Of a DNA stretch of 64,000 bases, positions 43,227 through 52,211 are shown one piece after another. The position numbers and the translations under genes were made by a program. This stretch comes from Leekyejoonella antrihumi. Lineage in GTDB: Bacteria > Actinomycetota > Actinomycetes > Actinomycetales > Dermatophilaceae. Positions within the stretch are counted from its first letter, which is position 1, and each line of letters begins with the position of its first letter. A model generated the notes under the pieces. That model was not told the origin of the DNA. It saw only the letters and a program-made list of their open reading frames with translations, and ran no database searches. Location of the stretch: contig NZ_VCQV01000005.1 of NCBI RefSeq assembly GCF_007845645.1, positions 124,001 to 188,000 on the forward strand. The letters are read 5' to 3'.

Positions 43227-44177
43227 AGCAGGCCACGCGCCCTCGAAGCGCACTCGGAATCGGATCTCCCGATGCAGCGGCCACATCGTGCGTTGCGCCC
43301 GGCCGCCGTCCATTGTTCCAGCCAGCCCGCTCGGCCCCTGGTCAGCGTGTTGACCCCCACCAGATTGCTCCCGCAGCGCATCGACTTCCTGCAGCAGCTA
43401 CACACCGACTTGTGTGCCTCCGAGGTGGACTGGGAGTGGATTGTCGCGGTGGACGGCGAACACGACCGACGCGTACCACCCGCTCTCCTCGCCGACGAGC
43501 GGGTGCACAGCTTTCAGATCGGGCAACCCGTCGGCACCGCAAGCGCACGCAACCTTGCACTGGGCATGGCGCGCGGTGTATACGTGACCTCGGCCGACGA
43601 TGACGACCACCTACCGATCGGATCGCTGGAGTGCCGTCTGACCGCCGCGGCGGCGAACGGGGTGGGCTGGGTTGCGGGCCGTCTGGCCCACCTGCGTGAC
43701 GGCGAGGTCGTCGTGTATGCCTCACCTGTGCCCGCCGGCCCCAGCCCTGCCGGCAGTGTCTGGCGGGCATGGGCCTGCCCATGCCTCGACTTCCCCATCG
43801 GCCCGACGACGATGCTGATCGAAGCCGGATTGCTTCGCAGCGTCGGCGGGTGGCAGGGACTACCGCAGGCAGAGGACCTCGGCATGGTCCTGGCAGTGAC
43901 CGGCCGTGCTGCCGGCATGATGCTCGACCAGGTGGTGTACACCTACCGCGCGCACCCCGAGCAGATGACCACGCAGGTCGGCTTCGCCGACCTCGAACCG
44001 CTGGTTCGTCACATCACCTACGAACGCGGCCGACTGCTCAGCGCGGCGAGCTGGACGGGTCAACCCACCTCCTGGCCGGTCCAGCGCACGATGGTCCGCC
44101 TCGAGGTGGACCACGTCGACGCGCACGAGACGAACAAGGATCTGAATCGATCCGACGAACCTGCTCGTCAGCTGTAG
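43224..44177 (+). CDS. Family 2 glycosyltransferase
   Basis: A 317-residue GT-A fold protein: PLVSVLTPTRLLPQRIDFLQQL near residue 38, VGTASARNLALGMARG, then TSADDDDHLP, a DxD-type metal site, near 120. DLGMVLAVTGRAAGMMLDQVVYTYR is the usual C-terminal segment. It differs from the GT2 at 41882, so it is not a duplicate. Starts ATG 43215 or GTG 43224; I favour the latter (see the -10 element). The end overlaps folE by 10 bp on the opposite strand. Target unknown. Confidence 0.85.
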   Translation: MSRPRALEAHSESDLPMQRPHRALRPAAVHCSSQPARPLVSVLTPTRLLPQRIDFLQQLHTDLCASEVDWEWIVAVDGEHDRRVPPALLADERVHSFQIGQPVGTASARNLALGMARGVYVTSADDDDHLPIGSLECRLTAAAANGVGWVAGRLAHLRDGEVVVYASPVPAGPSPAGSVWRAWACPCLDFPIGPTTMLIEAGLLRSVGGWQGLPQAEDLGMVLAVTGRAAGMMLDQVVYTYRAHPEQMTTQVGFADLEPLVRHITYERGRLLSAASWTGQPTSWPVQRTMVRLEVDHVDAHETNKDLNRSDEPARQL

Positions 44178-44812
44178 ATCCCGCTGCGCGCGAGGAACTC
44201 GTGGCGCGCATCCTTGTCATCGTGCAGGCTTCCCCGGGTGGCTGAGGTAACCGTATGCGCACCCGTCGCGCGCACGCCCCGCAGCGACATGCACAGGTGC
44301 TCCGCCTCGATGACCACACCCACGCCCTGAGGTGCGAGATTGTCCTGCAGCCAGTCGGCGACCTGCTCGGTCAGACGCTCCTGCACCTGCAGGTCACGGG
44401 CAAACAGCTCAACCACTCGGGCGAGCTTGGACAGCCCGAGGATCCGCTCCCCCGGCACATAACCCACGTGCGCGACACCCTGGAACGGCAGCAGGTGGTG
44501 CTCGCACAGCGACTGCACCGGAATGTCCTTGACGAGCACGAGCTCGGAGTATGCCTCGTCGTTGGGGAAGGTCGTCAGCGCGAACTTCCGCGGCGTGAGC
44601 AGTTCGGCGTAGGACTGCGCCACCCTTCGGGGCGTGTCTTGTAGGTGCGCCGACGACGGGTCCCTGCCGAGCGCCACCAGCAGGTCGGACACGGCCCGCG
44701 CCGCGGCGGGCAGGTCGACCGCGTCGCGGTCATGGACCACTTCGAGATGGCGTCCGGACGGGGCCCGCCGTTGACCGTCGAGGTCCACCTCGCTCAGCTC
44801 GTTCAGGCTCAT
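44168..44812 (-). CDS. folE: GTP cyclohydrolase I
   Basis: A 214-residue enzyme making dihydroneopterin triphosphate from GTP, first step of folate synthesis. Zinc ligands and active-site motifs: VQSLCEHHLLPFQGVAHVGYVPG (Cys, His), GLSKLARVVELFARDLQVQERLT, and VVIEAEHLCMSLRGVRATGAHTVTS with the second zinc cysteine. ATG 44812 has AGGAGG 6 bp upstream. Its promoter overlaps two operator-like repeats shared with the divergent cysteine-rich regulator, so folate synthesis may respond to that regulator's signal. Confidence 0.95.
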   Translation of the reverse strand: MSLNELSEVDLDGQRRAPSGRHLEVVHDRDAVDLPAAARAVSDLLVALGRDPSSAHLQDTPRRVAQSYAELLTPRKFALTTFPNDEAYSELVLVKDIPVQSLCEHHLLPFQGVAHVGYVPGERILGLSKLARVVELFARDLQVQERLTEQVADWLQDNLAPQGVGVVIEAEHLCMSLRGVRATGAHTVTSATRGSLHDDKDARHEFLARSGIYS

Positions 44813-44858
44813 CCTCGTCCTCCTGGAAAGTGATGTTCGGCACCCGGTGACCTCTAAA

Positions 44859-44921
44859 GTCAACGCAAGACAAATTTAGAAGGGTTCGCGGTTTTCGTCA
44901 ACTCTGATCTGTTTTAGAATG
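44859..44921. promoter_or_regulatory. Two-copy operator and divergent promoters between folE and its regulator
   Basis: GTCAAC-N10-TTTAGAA occurs twice in direct orientation, at 44859-44881 and 44897-44919, exactly 38 bp apart. The folE promoter on the minus strand is TTGACG (44901-44896), 17-bp spacer, TAAATT (44878-44873): its -35 lies in one copy and its -10 in the other. TAGAAT (44915-44920) lies 6 bases before the ATG at 44927 and gives the regulator a leaderless promoter inside the second copy. A protein bound to the repeats would control both genes. Confidence 0.65.
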
Positions 44922-44926
44922 TTGGT

Positions 44927-45622
44927 ATGCGTGAACCTCAGCTCAGTCAGGTTGCGGCCCTCGCCGTGCTCGACGAGCCGACCCGACGACGGCTCTATGA
45001 GCACGTCATCCGGCAGGTCGATCCGGTCAGCCGGGACGAGGTGGCCGGTGAGCTCGGCGTGGCGCGGGCGACCGTCGCGTTCCACCTCGACAAGCTGGTC
45101 GACGAGGGTCTGCTCGACGTCAGCTACGCACGGCGCACCGGGCGCAGCGGCCCGGGCGCCGGCCGGCCGGCGAAGCTCTATCGCCGATCGAAGCGGGATC
45201 TGGCCGTGTCGTTGCCCGAGCGACGCTACGACCTGGTGGGCCGGTTGCTCGCCAGTGCGATCGAGGAGTCCGAGCGCACCGGACAGTCCGCACGCGGCCT
45301 CCTGGCACAGCAGGCCTACGACGCCGGCGTGCAGCTCGGCGAGGGAGCAGGCCCGGACCAGAATTCTGCGGCCGAGCCGGGCCGCCTCTTGCGCGTGCTC
45401 GAGGAGCACGGGTTCGAGCCGCGCCGGGACGGCGCCGATCTGCTGCTGGGCAACTGCCCGTTCCATGTCCTGGCGCAGACGCACACCGACCTGGTATGCG
45501 GCATGAACCTCGACCTCATGTGCGGACTTCTCCGCGGTCTCGGCGACACCGGGATGCACGCCCGCCTCGACCCGGCACCGGATCGATGCTGCGTGCGACT
45601 GGCGGCCGACCCGCCGACCTGA
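44927..45622 (+). CDS. ArsR/SufR-like regulator with C-terminal cysteine cluster
   Basis: A 231-residue winged-helix regulator. The DNA-binding part is at about 12-85 (LDEPTRRRLYEHVIRQ, DEVAGELGVARATVAFHLDKLVDEGLLDV, GAGRPAKLYRRS). The C-terminal part carries C177 in NCPFHVLA, H186, C191, C199 and C221-C222, reminiscent of the iron-sulfur site of SufR-type regulators; a metal or cluster is likely but not shown. It probably autoregulates and controls folE through the repeats at 44859-44921. Leaderless start inferred. Confidence 0.82.
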   Translation: MREPQLSQVAALAVLDEPTRRRLYEHVIRQVDPVSRDEVAGELGVARATVAFHLDKLVDEGLLDVSYARRTGRSGPGAGRPAKLYRRSKRDLAVSLPERRYDLVGRLLASAIEESERTGQSARGLLAQQAYDAGVQLGEGAGPDQNSAAEPGRLLRVLEEHGFEPRRDGADLLLGNCPFHVLAQTHTDLVCGMNLDLMCGLLRGLGDTGMHARLDPAPDRCCVRLAADPPT

Positions 45623-45638
45623 CCCGCTCGACTCCGGC

Positions 45639-46820
45639 TCACATCGGCCAGCGGTAGAGCGCCGTGCCGACGAACGGCCTGCGCAGGCGCGCGATGTGCG
45701 CGAGCAGCCGCTGCTCCTCCTGCAGCACGACCGCGTCGCCCTGACCTCGCTCGATCCGTGCTCGCAGCATGGCCAGCTCGCTCGCCGAGTCCTGCAGGTC
45801 ATGCATCTGCCGCTGGCCGTCCCTGCCACCATGAGCGTTCGCCCACGCCCGGGCATACCGCCGCGCCTCCATCGAGCACAGCATCCCGACCTCGGGGTCG
45901 CTCAGCCAGCCGGCGACGACGTAGGCGTGCAGATGCTCGGCGAGCGCGCGAGCCTCGTGCCGCCGGGCGAGCACGATCGTCGTCAGGAACGCGATGAAGA
46001 GCGGCACCTGCAGCCCGACGTAGAAGACGAGCCAGCCGCGTTCGGACAGCACCGCCCCGGCATTCCAGAGCGAGTGCAGCGCGACTGCGCACAACCAGCC
46101 CAGCAGCACGGCTCCGACGCGATGCGTCCACCGTCGGTGAGTCGCTGCGATGCCGATCCCGACGCCGGTGCACACGGTGAACATCGGGTGCGCGAAGGGC
46201 GACATCACGACCCGCACCAGCGCGGTCGACAGCAGCCCGTGCTCACCCGAGCTCGCATAGCCGTTGGCCAGGTAGAGCACGTCTTCGACCGCCGCGAACC
46301 CGGCCGCGCACAGCCCGGCATACACGATGCCGTCGACGATGCCGTCGACCTCGCGGCGGCGGAACCACAAGAGCAGCAACGGGCCCAGCCCCTTCAGGGT
46401 CTCCTCCACCACCGGTGCCGTGACGAGTGCGATCAGCGAGTTACTCGAACCTCGGCCCAGATCGTGGGCAATGACGTCGTTGAGGGTCGCGGCGGCGAGA
46501 GTGGCGACGCAGGCTCCCCACCCGAAGGCAAACAGCAGCATGCCGACCGGCTCGCGCTCGTAACGGTCCAGCCAGAGGAACAGCGGCACGACGATCCCGA
46601 GCACGACCACCGACAGCGCGACCCCCAGGATCGTCGCGGCGACGCCGGCGTGCGAACCGATCATCTCCAGCACCGCGGCGCCCGAGAACCCGAAGAGCAC
46701 CGTCAGCGCGCTGATCAGCAGCACCCGTCTCAGCCGCCGTCGCCGTCCTGCCCGGTGGGGCATCGGGCCCGCCGGACCCGGCGGATCGGGACGTGGTGAT
46801 AGACCAGTTCCCGATGTCAT
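45639..46820 (-). CDS. PrsW-family intramembrane metalloprotease
   Basis: A 393-residue protein with about eight membrane helices in the first 290 residues and a soluble C-terminal tail. Protease motifs are VVEETLKG (EExxK), FAAVEDVLYL (FxxxE) and FAHPMFTVCTG and LHSLWNAG (the histidine motifs). PrsW proteins cleave anti-sigma factors or other membrane proteins. The frame extends to 47342 but that part is antisense to orn; the ATG at 46820 is the natural start, divergent from orn by 36 bp. Substrate unknown. Confidence 0.88.
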   Translation of the reverse strand: MTSGTGLSPRPDPPGPAGPMPHRAGRRRRLRRVLLISALTVLFGFSGAAVLEMIGSHAGVAATILGVALSVVVLGIVVPLFLWLDRYEREPVGMLLFAFGWGACVATLAAATLNDVIAHDLGRGSSNSLIALVTAPVVEETLKGLGPLLLLWFRRREVDGIVDGIVYAGLCAAGFAAVEDVLYLANGYASSGEHGLLSTALVRVVMSPFAHPMFTVCTGVGIGIAATHRRWTHRVGAVLLGWLCAVALHSLWNAGAVLSERGWLVFYVGLQVPLFIAFLTTIVLARRHEARALAEHLHAYVVAGWLSDPEVGMLCSMEARRYARAWANAHGGRDGQRQMHDLQDSASELAMLRARIERGQGDAVVLQEEQRLLAHIARLRRPFVGTALYRWPM

Positions 46821-46856
46821 GAGCCAGAGGATAAGCGATCCCCATATGGTGTTGGG

Positions 46857-47501
46857 GTGAGCGACAACAAGCAGCACTCCGACCGCATCGTGTGGATCGA
46901 CTGTGAGATGACCGGCCTCGACCTGCAGCGTGACGCTCTGGTCGAGGTGGCGGCCCTGGTCACGGACTTCGATCTGAACCAGCTGGGCGATGGCGTCGAC
47001 GTCATCATCAAGCCACCGCAGACCGGCCTGGACCACATGGACGACTTCGTGCGCAACATGCACACCAAGAGCGGTCTCCTGGAGGAGCTCGACTCCGGTC
47101 TGACGATGGCGCAGGCGCAAGAGCAGGTGCTCAGCTATGTGCGTGAGCACGCACCGGATGCCGGGCGCTGGCCGCTCGGTGGCAACACCGTCGCCACCGA
47201 CCGCGGGTTCCTCGAGCGGGACATGCCCGAGCTCGAAGGGCACCTGCACTACCGGATCATCGACGTGTCGTCCGTGAAGGAGCTGGCCCGTCGCTGGTTC
47301 CCCCGGGCCTACTTCAACGCCCCGGCCAAGAACGGCGGCCACCGCGCACTCGCCGACATCCGCGAGTCGATCGCGGAGCTGCGCTACTACCGGGAGGCCG
47401 TCTTCGTGGCGCCACCCGGCCCCGACAGCTCACAGGCCCGCAAGATTGCGGCAAAGTACGAGGGCGCCGCGACCGCAGTCAACCCCACCTCCGGAACCTG
47501 A
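46857..47501 (+). CDS. orn: Oligoribonuclease
   Basis: A 214-residue DEDDh 3'-5' exonuclease: VWIDCEMTGLDLQRDALVEVAALVTDFD contains the first D and E, NTVATDRGFLERDMPELEGHLHYRIIDVSS the next Asp, and NGGHRALADIRESIAELRYY the His and last Asp. It degrades two- to five-nucleotide RNAs, including pGpG. Starts at GTG 46857; TATGGT (46845-46850) six bases upstream suggests a leaderless mRNA. Promotes RNA turnover in the cytosol; essential in many actinobacteria. Confidence 0.96.
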   Translation: MSDNKQHSDRIVWIDCEMTGLDLQRDALVEVAALVTDFDLNQLGDGVDVIIKPPQTGLDHMDDFVRNMHTKSGLLEELDSGLTMAQAQEQVLSYVREHAPDAGRWPLGGNTVATDRGFLERDMPELEGHLHYRIIDVSSVKELARRWFPRAYFNAPAKNGGHRALADIRESIAELRYYREAVFVAPPGPDSSQARKIAAKYEGAATAVNPTSGT

Positions 47502-47502
47502 T

Positions 47503-47531
47503 TTCGACAGTCACGCCCAACCGGGTACAGT
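47503..47531 (+). promoter_or_regulatory. Promoter of tRNA-His
   Basis: TTCGAC (47503-47508) and TACAGT (47526-47531) have a 17-bp spacer, just after the orn stop and 37 bp before the tRNA. Confidence 0.5.
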
Positions 47532-47567
47532 GGTCCGCGCTGCCTCCCGTTGGGAGGCCGCCGCCAT

Positions 47568-47641
47568 GGTGGGTGTAGCTCAGCTGGTAGAGCATCGCGT
47601 TGTGGTCGCGAGGGTCGCGGGTTCAAGTCCCGTCACTCACC
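47568..47641 (+). tRNA. tRNA-His (anticodon GTG)
   Basis: Acceptor GTGGGTG (47569-47575) pairs with CACTCAC (47634-47640) with one G-T; the extra 5' G typical of tRNA-His is G47568, opposite discriminator C47641. The anticodon loop TTGTGGT gives GTG. Followed at once by a strong terminator. Confidence 0.95.
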
Positions 47642-47646
47642 CCATG

Positions 47647-47683
47647 AAAAGTCCCCGGCCTTCTCGAAGGCCGGGGACTTTTT
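47647..47683 (+). terminator. Rho-independent terminator of tRNA-His
   Basis: AAAAGTCCCCGGCCTTC pairs with GAAGGCCGGGGACTTTTT around a short TC loop; the stem ends in a T run. Clear intrinsic terminator. Confidence 0.92.
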
Positions 47684-47747
47684 CGTATGCTGTGCTGCGG
47701 AAGTCAGGTGCGTGCCAGTTGAGAAGTACGGCCGAGAGGTCCACATA

Positions 47748-47788
47748 CGCAGCGAGCGGCATACCAATTTGGTATGCCGCTCGCTGCG
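47748..47788. repeat. 41-bp perfect palindrome
   Basis: Two 20-bp arms, beginning CGCAGCGAGCGGCATACC and complementary without error, flank a single central T. It lies alone between the tRNA-His terminator and the 3' end of the YihY gene. A partial copy, GCATGCCGCTCGG, follows at 47792-47804. Could be a terminator for the minus-strand gene, an operator or a recombination site. Confidence 0.75.
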
Positions 47789-47846
47789 CAAGCATGCCGC
47801 TCGGCAATATGGGTACTGATTGAGTCAGTAGACACTCAACGAACTG

Positions 47847-49472
47847 CTACTCGCCGCGCTTGTGCTCGGCAAACCAGGCGAGCCGACGCTGGGTCTTGTC
47901 CATCTCCACCTGGGTGCGCGCCTCGCTGGGCATCGGCGGCTTCTTCTCCTTGACCTTCTTCGGCTTCGGGGGCTCCGGCGGCTGTGCCGCAGCCTTGGCG
48001 CGCTGCTCCGCCTGATCGGCGTCATAGGACGCCCTGCGTGCGCGCTGCTCCGCCTCGAGACGCTCGCGCGCCGGCGTCTGCCGTGGTGCGTACTTTGCCC
48101 GCGTCTCCTCGATACTCGCGCGGTGCTGCGGGTAGGTCACGGCAGCCTCCCGGGCCTTGCGCTCCGCCTTGACCTGCTTGAGGGCGTCGTTGAACTTCTT
48201 CTTCTTCTTGGCTTCCTGGCGCTCCAGCCGGTCGCGCACCTTGCGCTCGGCCTTGGCCTCCGCGAGGGCCTTGTCCCGACGCTCGACGCGGTCCCGCGAG
48301 ATCTGCGCGCGCGTCTCCTGCATGTCTTGCTGCTTGGTCGTGCCCATCGCCTTCTTGTCCTTTCGGTTGCCGCCTGCACCGTTCCCAGTGTCCCGGTTGC
48401 CCCGCGTGGCCAGTGCTCCGCCCCCGGCGGCACCTGCAGCCACTGTCTCACCCATGCGCAGCGCGGTCGCCTCCTTGAGCAGCTTCTTCTGCTTGTCCTC
48501 CTTCTTCTCCAGGCCGGACTCGTCTCGCGCCGGCAGCAGCACGATTCGCTCGGCCTCAAAACCCGCACGCAGCTGCCTGGTGCGGATCAGCTCGGCGTCC
48601 AGCTCGGCACCGAAGAGCATGGCCAGGTTGGTGATCCACAACCACAGCAGAAAGAGAATCACGTAGGCGAACGCGCCATACGTCTTCTGGTAACCGGATC
48701 CGTGAGTGAACCCGACATAGAGCACCAGCGCGATCGAACCGACCACCCAGACGATGAATGCGGTGAGAGCACCCCAGCTGAAGATGTTCCGTTTCATCTT
48801 GCGCACGTTCGGGGTTGCCCAGTAGAGCATCCCGATGATGAACACCACGATGAACGCCACCACCGGCCATTTCGCCAGGTCCCAGATCTGCACTGCCTCG
48901 GTACCAAGACCGATCTGTTTGCCGATCTCCCGCGCGACGCTGCCGCTGGTCACCAGCGCCACGATCACGATCACGATCAGCACGATCTCGATGGCCGTCA
49001 CCAGGAGCAGCGTCGGCCGAAGCTTCCAGACGGGACGGCCCTCGCCGATGTCATAGATCTTGTTCAGGGCCCGACTGAACCCACCGACATACCCGGAAGC
49101 GGACCACAGGGCACCGAGAATACCGACGGCCAGCGCGATTCCCCCGCCTCCCTGGGACTGCGCATGGTTGATGAAGTCGGTGACCTGGCTGAAGTCGGAG
49201 GGTTGCTTGCCCAGGACACCCGCGAGGATCGCCACCAGCTTCTTGGTGGTCCGGGCCCCGTTGCCGAAGATGTTGAGCAACGACAGGACGGCAATGAGCC
49301 CGGGGAAGATCGACTGGACGGAGAAGTACGTCAGCGCGGCGGCCTTGTCCGTGCACTGGTCCTGAGAGAATTTGGCGCCCGCACGCTTGAGCGCGACCTT
49401 CCACGAAGGCTTGGCCTTCGCCTCCGGCAGCTCCTCCGGCCGCTCGATATCCGGATCGGTCAAGAGGGTCAT
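47847..49472 (-). CDS. YihY/virulence-factor BrkB family membrane protein
   Basis: A 541-residue protein. About residues 25-310 form the YihY domain with six membrane helices (ALTYFSVQSIFPGLIAVLSLLNIFG, FINHAQSQGGGGIALAVGILGALWSASGYVGGFSRALNKIYD, etc.). The remaining 230 or so residues are hydrophilic and highly basic, with Lys/Arg/Glu-rich coiled stretches (RDRLERQEAKKKKKFNDALK), an extension not part of the family core. Often mis-called RNase BN; it is a membrane protein of unknown function, perhaps a transporter. ATG 49472 has AAGGAA upstream. Confidence 0.88.
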   Translation of the reverse strand: MTLLTDPDIERPEELPEAKAKPSWKVALKRAGAKFSQDQCTDKAAALTYFSVQSIFPGLIAVLSLLNIFGNGARTTKKLVAILAGVLGKQPSDFSQVTDFINHAQSQGGGGIALAVGILGALWSASGYVGGFSRALNKIYDIGEGRPVWKLRPTLLLVTAIEIVLIVIVIVALVTSGSVAREIGKQIGLGTEAVQIWDLAKWPVVAFIVVFIIGMLYWATPNVRKMKRNIFSWGALTAFIVWVVGSIALVLYVGFTHGSGYQKTYGAFAYVILFLLWLWITNLAMLFGAELDAELIRTRQLRAGFEAERIVLLPARDESGLEKKEDKQKKLLKEATALRMGETVAAGAAGGGALATRGNRDTGNGAGGNRKDKKAMGTTKQQDMQETRAQISRDRVERRDKALAEAKAERKVRDRLERQEAKKKKKFNDALKQVKAERKAREAAVTYPQHRASIEETRAKYAPRQTPARERLEAEQRARRASYDADQAEQRAKAAAQPPEPPKPKKVKEKKPPMPSEARTQVEMDKTQRRLAWFAEHKRGE

Positions 49473-49645
49473 CGCGTTTCCTTCGATCGGGAACATCGGT
49501 CACGTCTCATCACGCAACCTAGCGACTCCCGGGGTGCGAGAGCGCGTCGCGGGCTTGCCCAATGTGGCTGACGGGTCGACGGGCACTACGGCGGTAGGCT
49601 CGATTTCATGACCGGGCGAGTGGGCTGATACAGTCCTACCTCGTT

Positions 49646-49718
<73 letters not shown>

Positions 49719-49839
49719 CCAGTCCCAGGCCAAAGCCTGGCAAGCGTGCGACCCTTCAGCGCAGGGGCCGCACGCTTTTGTCTGTGGCCATGGTCACCCG
49801 CTCACCTGGTCAGACGACCCGGAGGGCAGACTAGGGCGG

Positions 49840-50877
49840 GTGCGAGCACTAGCGAAGACAAGTCCCCAAAAAGGCCTCGAGCTGATCGACGTCCCGGAGC
49901 CCTCACCCGGGCCGACCGACGTCAAGATCCGGGTGCTGCGTGCCGGCCTGTGCGGCACGGACCTGCATCTGGAGCAGTGGGACGACTGGGCGGCCGGCAC
50001 CGTAAGGCCCCCCCTGGTCATCGGCCACGAGTTCTTCGGCGAGGTGGTCGAGGTGGGCCCGGCCGTGAACAGTGTCCGCGTCGGGCAGCGGGTCTCCGGC
50101 GAGGGGCACGTCGTCTGCAACGAGTGCCGCAACTGTCGCGCCGGGCGGCGCCAGCTGTGCATCAACACCAGCAGCGTCGGCGTGAACCGCGACGGAGCCT
50201 TCGCCGACTACGTCGTCATACCGGCATCCAACGTGTGGGTCCAGCCGGACGACCTGGACCCCGATGTCGGCGCGGTCTTCGACCCGCTGGGCAACGCCAC
50301 GCATACGACGCTGTCCTTCCCCATCGCCGGCGAGGACATCCTGGTGACCGGCGCCGGTCCCATCGGCATCATGGCCGCGGCAATCGCCAAGCACGTCGGT
50401 GCCCGCAAGGTCGTGGTCACCGACGTGAGTGAATACCGCCTGTCCCTCGCGAAGGCGGCCGGTGCCGACCAGGTGATCAACGTGACGAGCTCCCGGATCC
50501 GGGAGGCACAGGACGCGCTCGGCATGCGCGAGGGATTCGACATCGGCCTGGAGATGTCCGGCAACCCCAGCGCGGTCAGCGAGATGATCGAGAACATGAA
50601 CCACGGCGGCCGCATCGCGATGCTCGGCCTGCCCAAGGATCCCTACCCGATCGACTGGGGCCGGGTGATCACCCACATGCTGACGATCAAGGGTATCTAC
50701 GGACGCGAGATGTACGACACGTGGTACGCGATGAGCGCCATGCTGCAGACCTCGCCGGCGCTGGAGGAGGCAGTGCGCTCGACGATCACCCACCGCTTCC
50801 CCGCGGAGCAGTGGCAGGACGCGTTCAACGCCGCGCGCTCGGGCGAGTGCGGCAAAGTGGTCATGGACTGGAGCTGA
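49840..50877 (+). CDS. tdh: L-threonine 3-dehydrogenase
   Basis: A 345-residue zinc-dependent medium-chain dehydrogenase. Catalytic zinc motif [27 protein letters not shown], structural zinc [15 protein letters not shown], and NAD-binding [15 protein letters not shown]. It oxidises threonine to 2-amino-3-ketobutyrate with NAD. GTG 49840 gives the family start ([20 protein letters not shown]); the frame further upstream runs into tRNA-Lys. Followed 10 bp later by kbl, its pathway partner. Confidence 0.95.
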   Translation: MRALAKTSPQKGLELIDVPEPSPGPTDVKIRVLRAGLCGTDLHLEQWDDWAAGTVRPPLVIGHEFFGEVVEVGPAVNSVRVGQRVSGEGHVVCNECRNCRAGRRQLCINTSSVGVNRDGAFADYVVIPASNVWVQPDDLDPDVGAVFDPLGNATHTTLSFPIAGEDILVTGAGPIGIMAAAIAKHVGARKVVVTDVSEYRLSLAKAAGADQVINVTSSRIREAQDALGMREGFDIGLEMSGNPSAVSEMIENMNHGGRIAMLGLPKDPYPIDWGRVITHMLTIKGIYGREMYDTWYAMSAMLQTSPALEEAVRSTITHRFPAEQWQDAFNAARSGECGKVVMDWS

Positions 50878-50887
50878 GGAGACACCT

Positions 50888-52075
50888 ATGTATGCCATCA
50901 AGGACGCCCTGCGCGCGACCCTGCGGGAGATCGATGACGCCGGTCTGACCAAGCACGAGCGCGAGCTCACCTCGCCTCAGTCGGCCCACGTGACCACCGA
51001 GTCCGCCGCCGCGCTGAACTTCTGCGCGAACAACTACCTCGGCCTCGCCGACCACCCCGACGTCATCACTGCGGCGCGGGATGCATTGCAGGAGTGGGGC
51101 TTCGGTATGGCGAGTGTCAGGTTCATCTGTGGCACCCAGTCCCAGCACCGAGACCTCGAGCGCCAGATCGCGCAGTTCGTGGGCACTGAGGACTCGATCC
51201 TCTTCTCCTCCTGCTTCGACGCGAACGGCGGGATCTTCGAGGCGCTGTTCGGAGCCGGTGACGCGATCATCTCCGACGAGCTGAACCACGCCTCGCTGAT
51301 CGACGGCATCCGGCTGTCGAAGGCCGCCCGGCTGCGATACAAGAACGCCGACATGGCCGATCTGCGCGGTCAGCTCGAGGCGGCGCGGGGGGACGGCGCC
51401 GACCGCCTCGTGATCGTGACCGACGGCGTCTTCTCCATGGACGGCTACTACGCGCCGCTGGATGCGATCTGCGACCTGGCCGACGAGTTCAACGCGATGG
51501 TGATGGTCGACGACTCGCACGCCGTGGGATTCGTCGGCGAAGGTGGACGCGGCACCCATGAGCTCAAGGGCGTGCTGGGGCGCGTCGACATCCTGACCGG
51601 AACGCTCGGCAAGGCACTCGGCGGAGCGTCCGGTGGCTATGTCGCCGCGCACCAGGAGATCGTCGACCTGCTGCGCCAGCGCGCCCGCCCCTACCTCTTC
51701 TCCAATGCGGTGGCGCCGTCGGTCGTGGCAGGGTCCAGCAAGGCCATCGAGCTTGCGGCTACCTCGAACGACGGCCGGCGGCAGCTGCGAGCCAACTCGG
51801 CGCTCTTTCGCGAGCTGATGACGCAGCAGGGTTTCGAGCTGCTGCCCGGAAGTCACCCGATCACCCCGGTGATGTTCCCCGGTGCGGACGGCGCGCGCGT
51901 GGCGGCCCAGATGGCCGACGCGATGCTGGCGCGCGGCGTCTACGTGATCGCGTTCTCCTTCCCGGTGGTGCCGAAGGGCAAGGCACGCATCCGGGTGCAG
52001 CTGTCGGCAGCGCACAGCGAAGACGACGTGCGGGCCTGCGTGCAGGCCTTCGTGGACGCCCGCGCCGAGATTTAG
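50888..52075 (+). CDS. kbl: Glycine C-acetyltransferase (2-amino-3-ketobutyrate CoA ligase)
   Basis: A 395-residue fold-type I PLP enzyme. [14 protein letters not shown] at the N-terminus, [19 protein letters not shown], and the PLP lysine in [19 protein letters not shown]. It converts 2-amino-3-ketobutyrate and CoA to glycine and acetyl-CoA, completing threonine breakdown started by tdh. Same operon; followed by two hairpins. Confidence 0.96.
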   Translation: MYAIKDALRATLREIDDAGLTKHERELTSPQSAHVTTESAAALNFCANNYLGLADHPDVITAARDALQEWGFGMASVRFICGTQSQHRDLERQIAQFVGTEDSILFSSCFDANGGIFEALFGAGDAIISDELNHASLIDGIRLSKAARLRYKNADMADLRGQLEAARGDGADRLVIVTDGVFSMDGYYAPLDAICDLADEFNAMVMVDDSHAVGFVGEGGRGTHELKGVLGRVDILTGTLGKALGGASGGYVAAHQEIVDLLRQRARPYLFSNAVAPSVVAGSSKAIELAATSNDGRRQLRANSALFRELMTQQGFELLPGSHPITPVMFPGADGARVAAQMADAMLARGVYVIAFSFPVVPKGKARIRVQLSAAHSEDDVRACVQAFVDARAEI

Positions 52076-52080
52076 CAGCG

Positions 52081-52128
52081 CGGTGTTGGGCAGAAGTCGC
52101 GCTATGGCGGCGGCATTCGCCAACACCG
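52081..52128. terminator. Hairpin of the GTGTTGG type
   Basis: CGGTGTTGG (52081-52089) pairs with CCAACACCG (52120-52128) across 30 bases. Starts five bases after the kbl stop. Its ends match the pepN-malQ hairpin. Confidence 0.5.
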
Positions 52129-52145
52129 ATCTTCGCCCTCGATGC

Positions 52146-52191
52146 GATGTTGGCCGATTCTGCCGTCATCACGGCAGAATCGGCCAACATC
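52146..52191. terminator. 21-bp perfect hairpin between kbl and the GroES-like gene
   Basis: GATGTTGGCCGATTCTGCC and two further bases (52146-52166) pair exactly with 52171-52191 around CATC. It lies between convergent genes and can end both transcripts. Confidence 0.85.
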
Positions 52192-52211
52192 GGCAGCCCC
52201 GGCGAGGCTAG

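Noticed and set aside
40989-44177. Mycofactocin-like cluster (LLM enzyme, GT2, ABM)
   Set aside because: No mycofactocin precursor peptide or radical SAM maturase is present, and the order differs.
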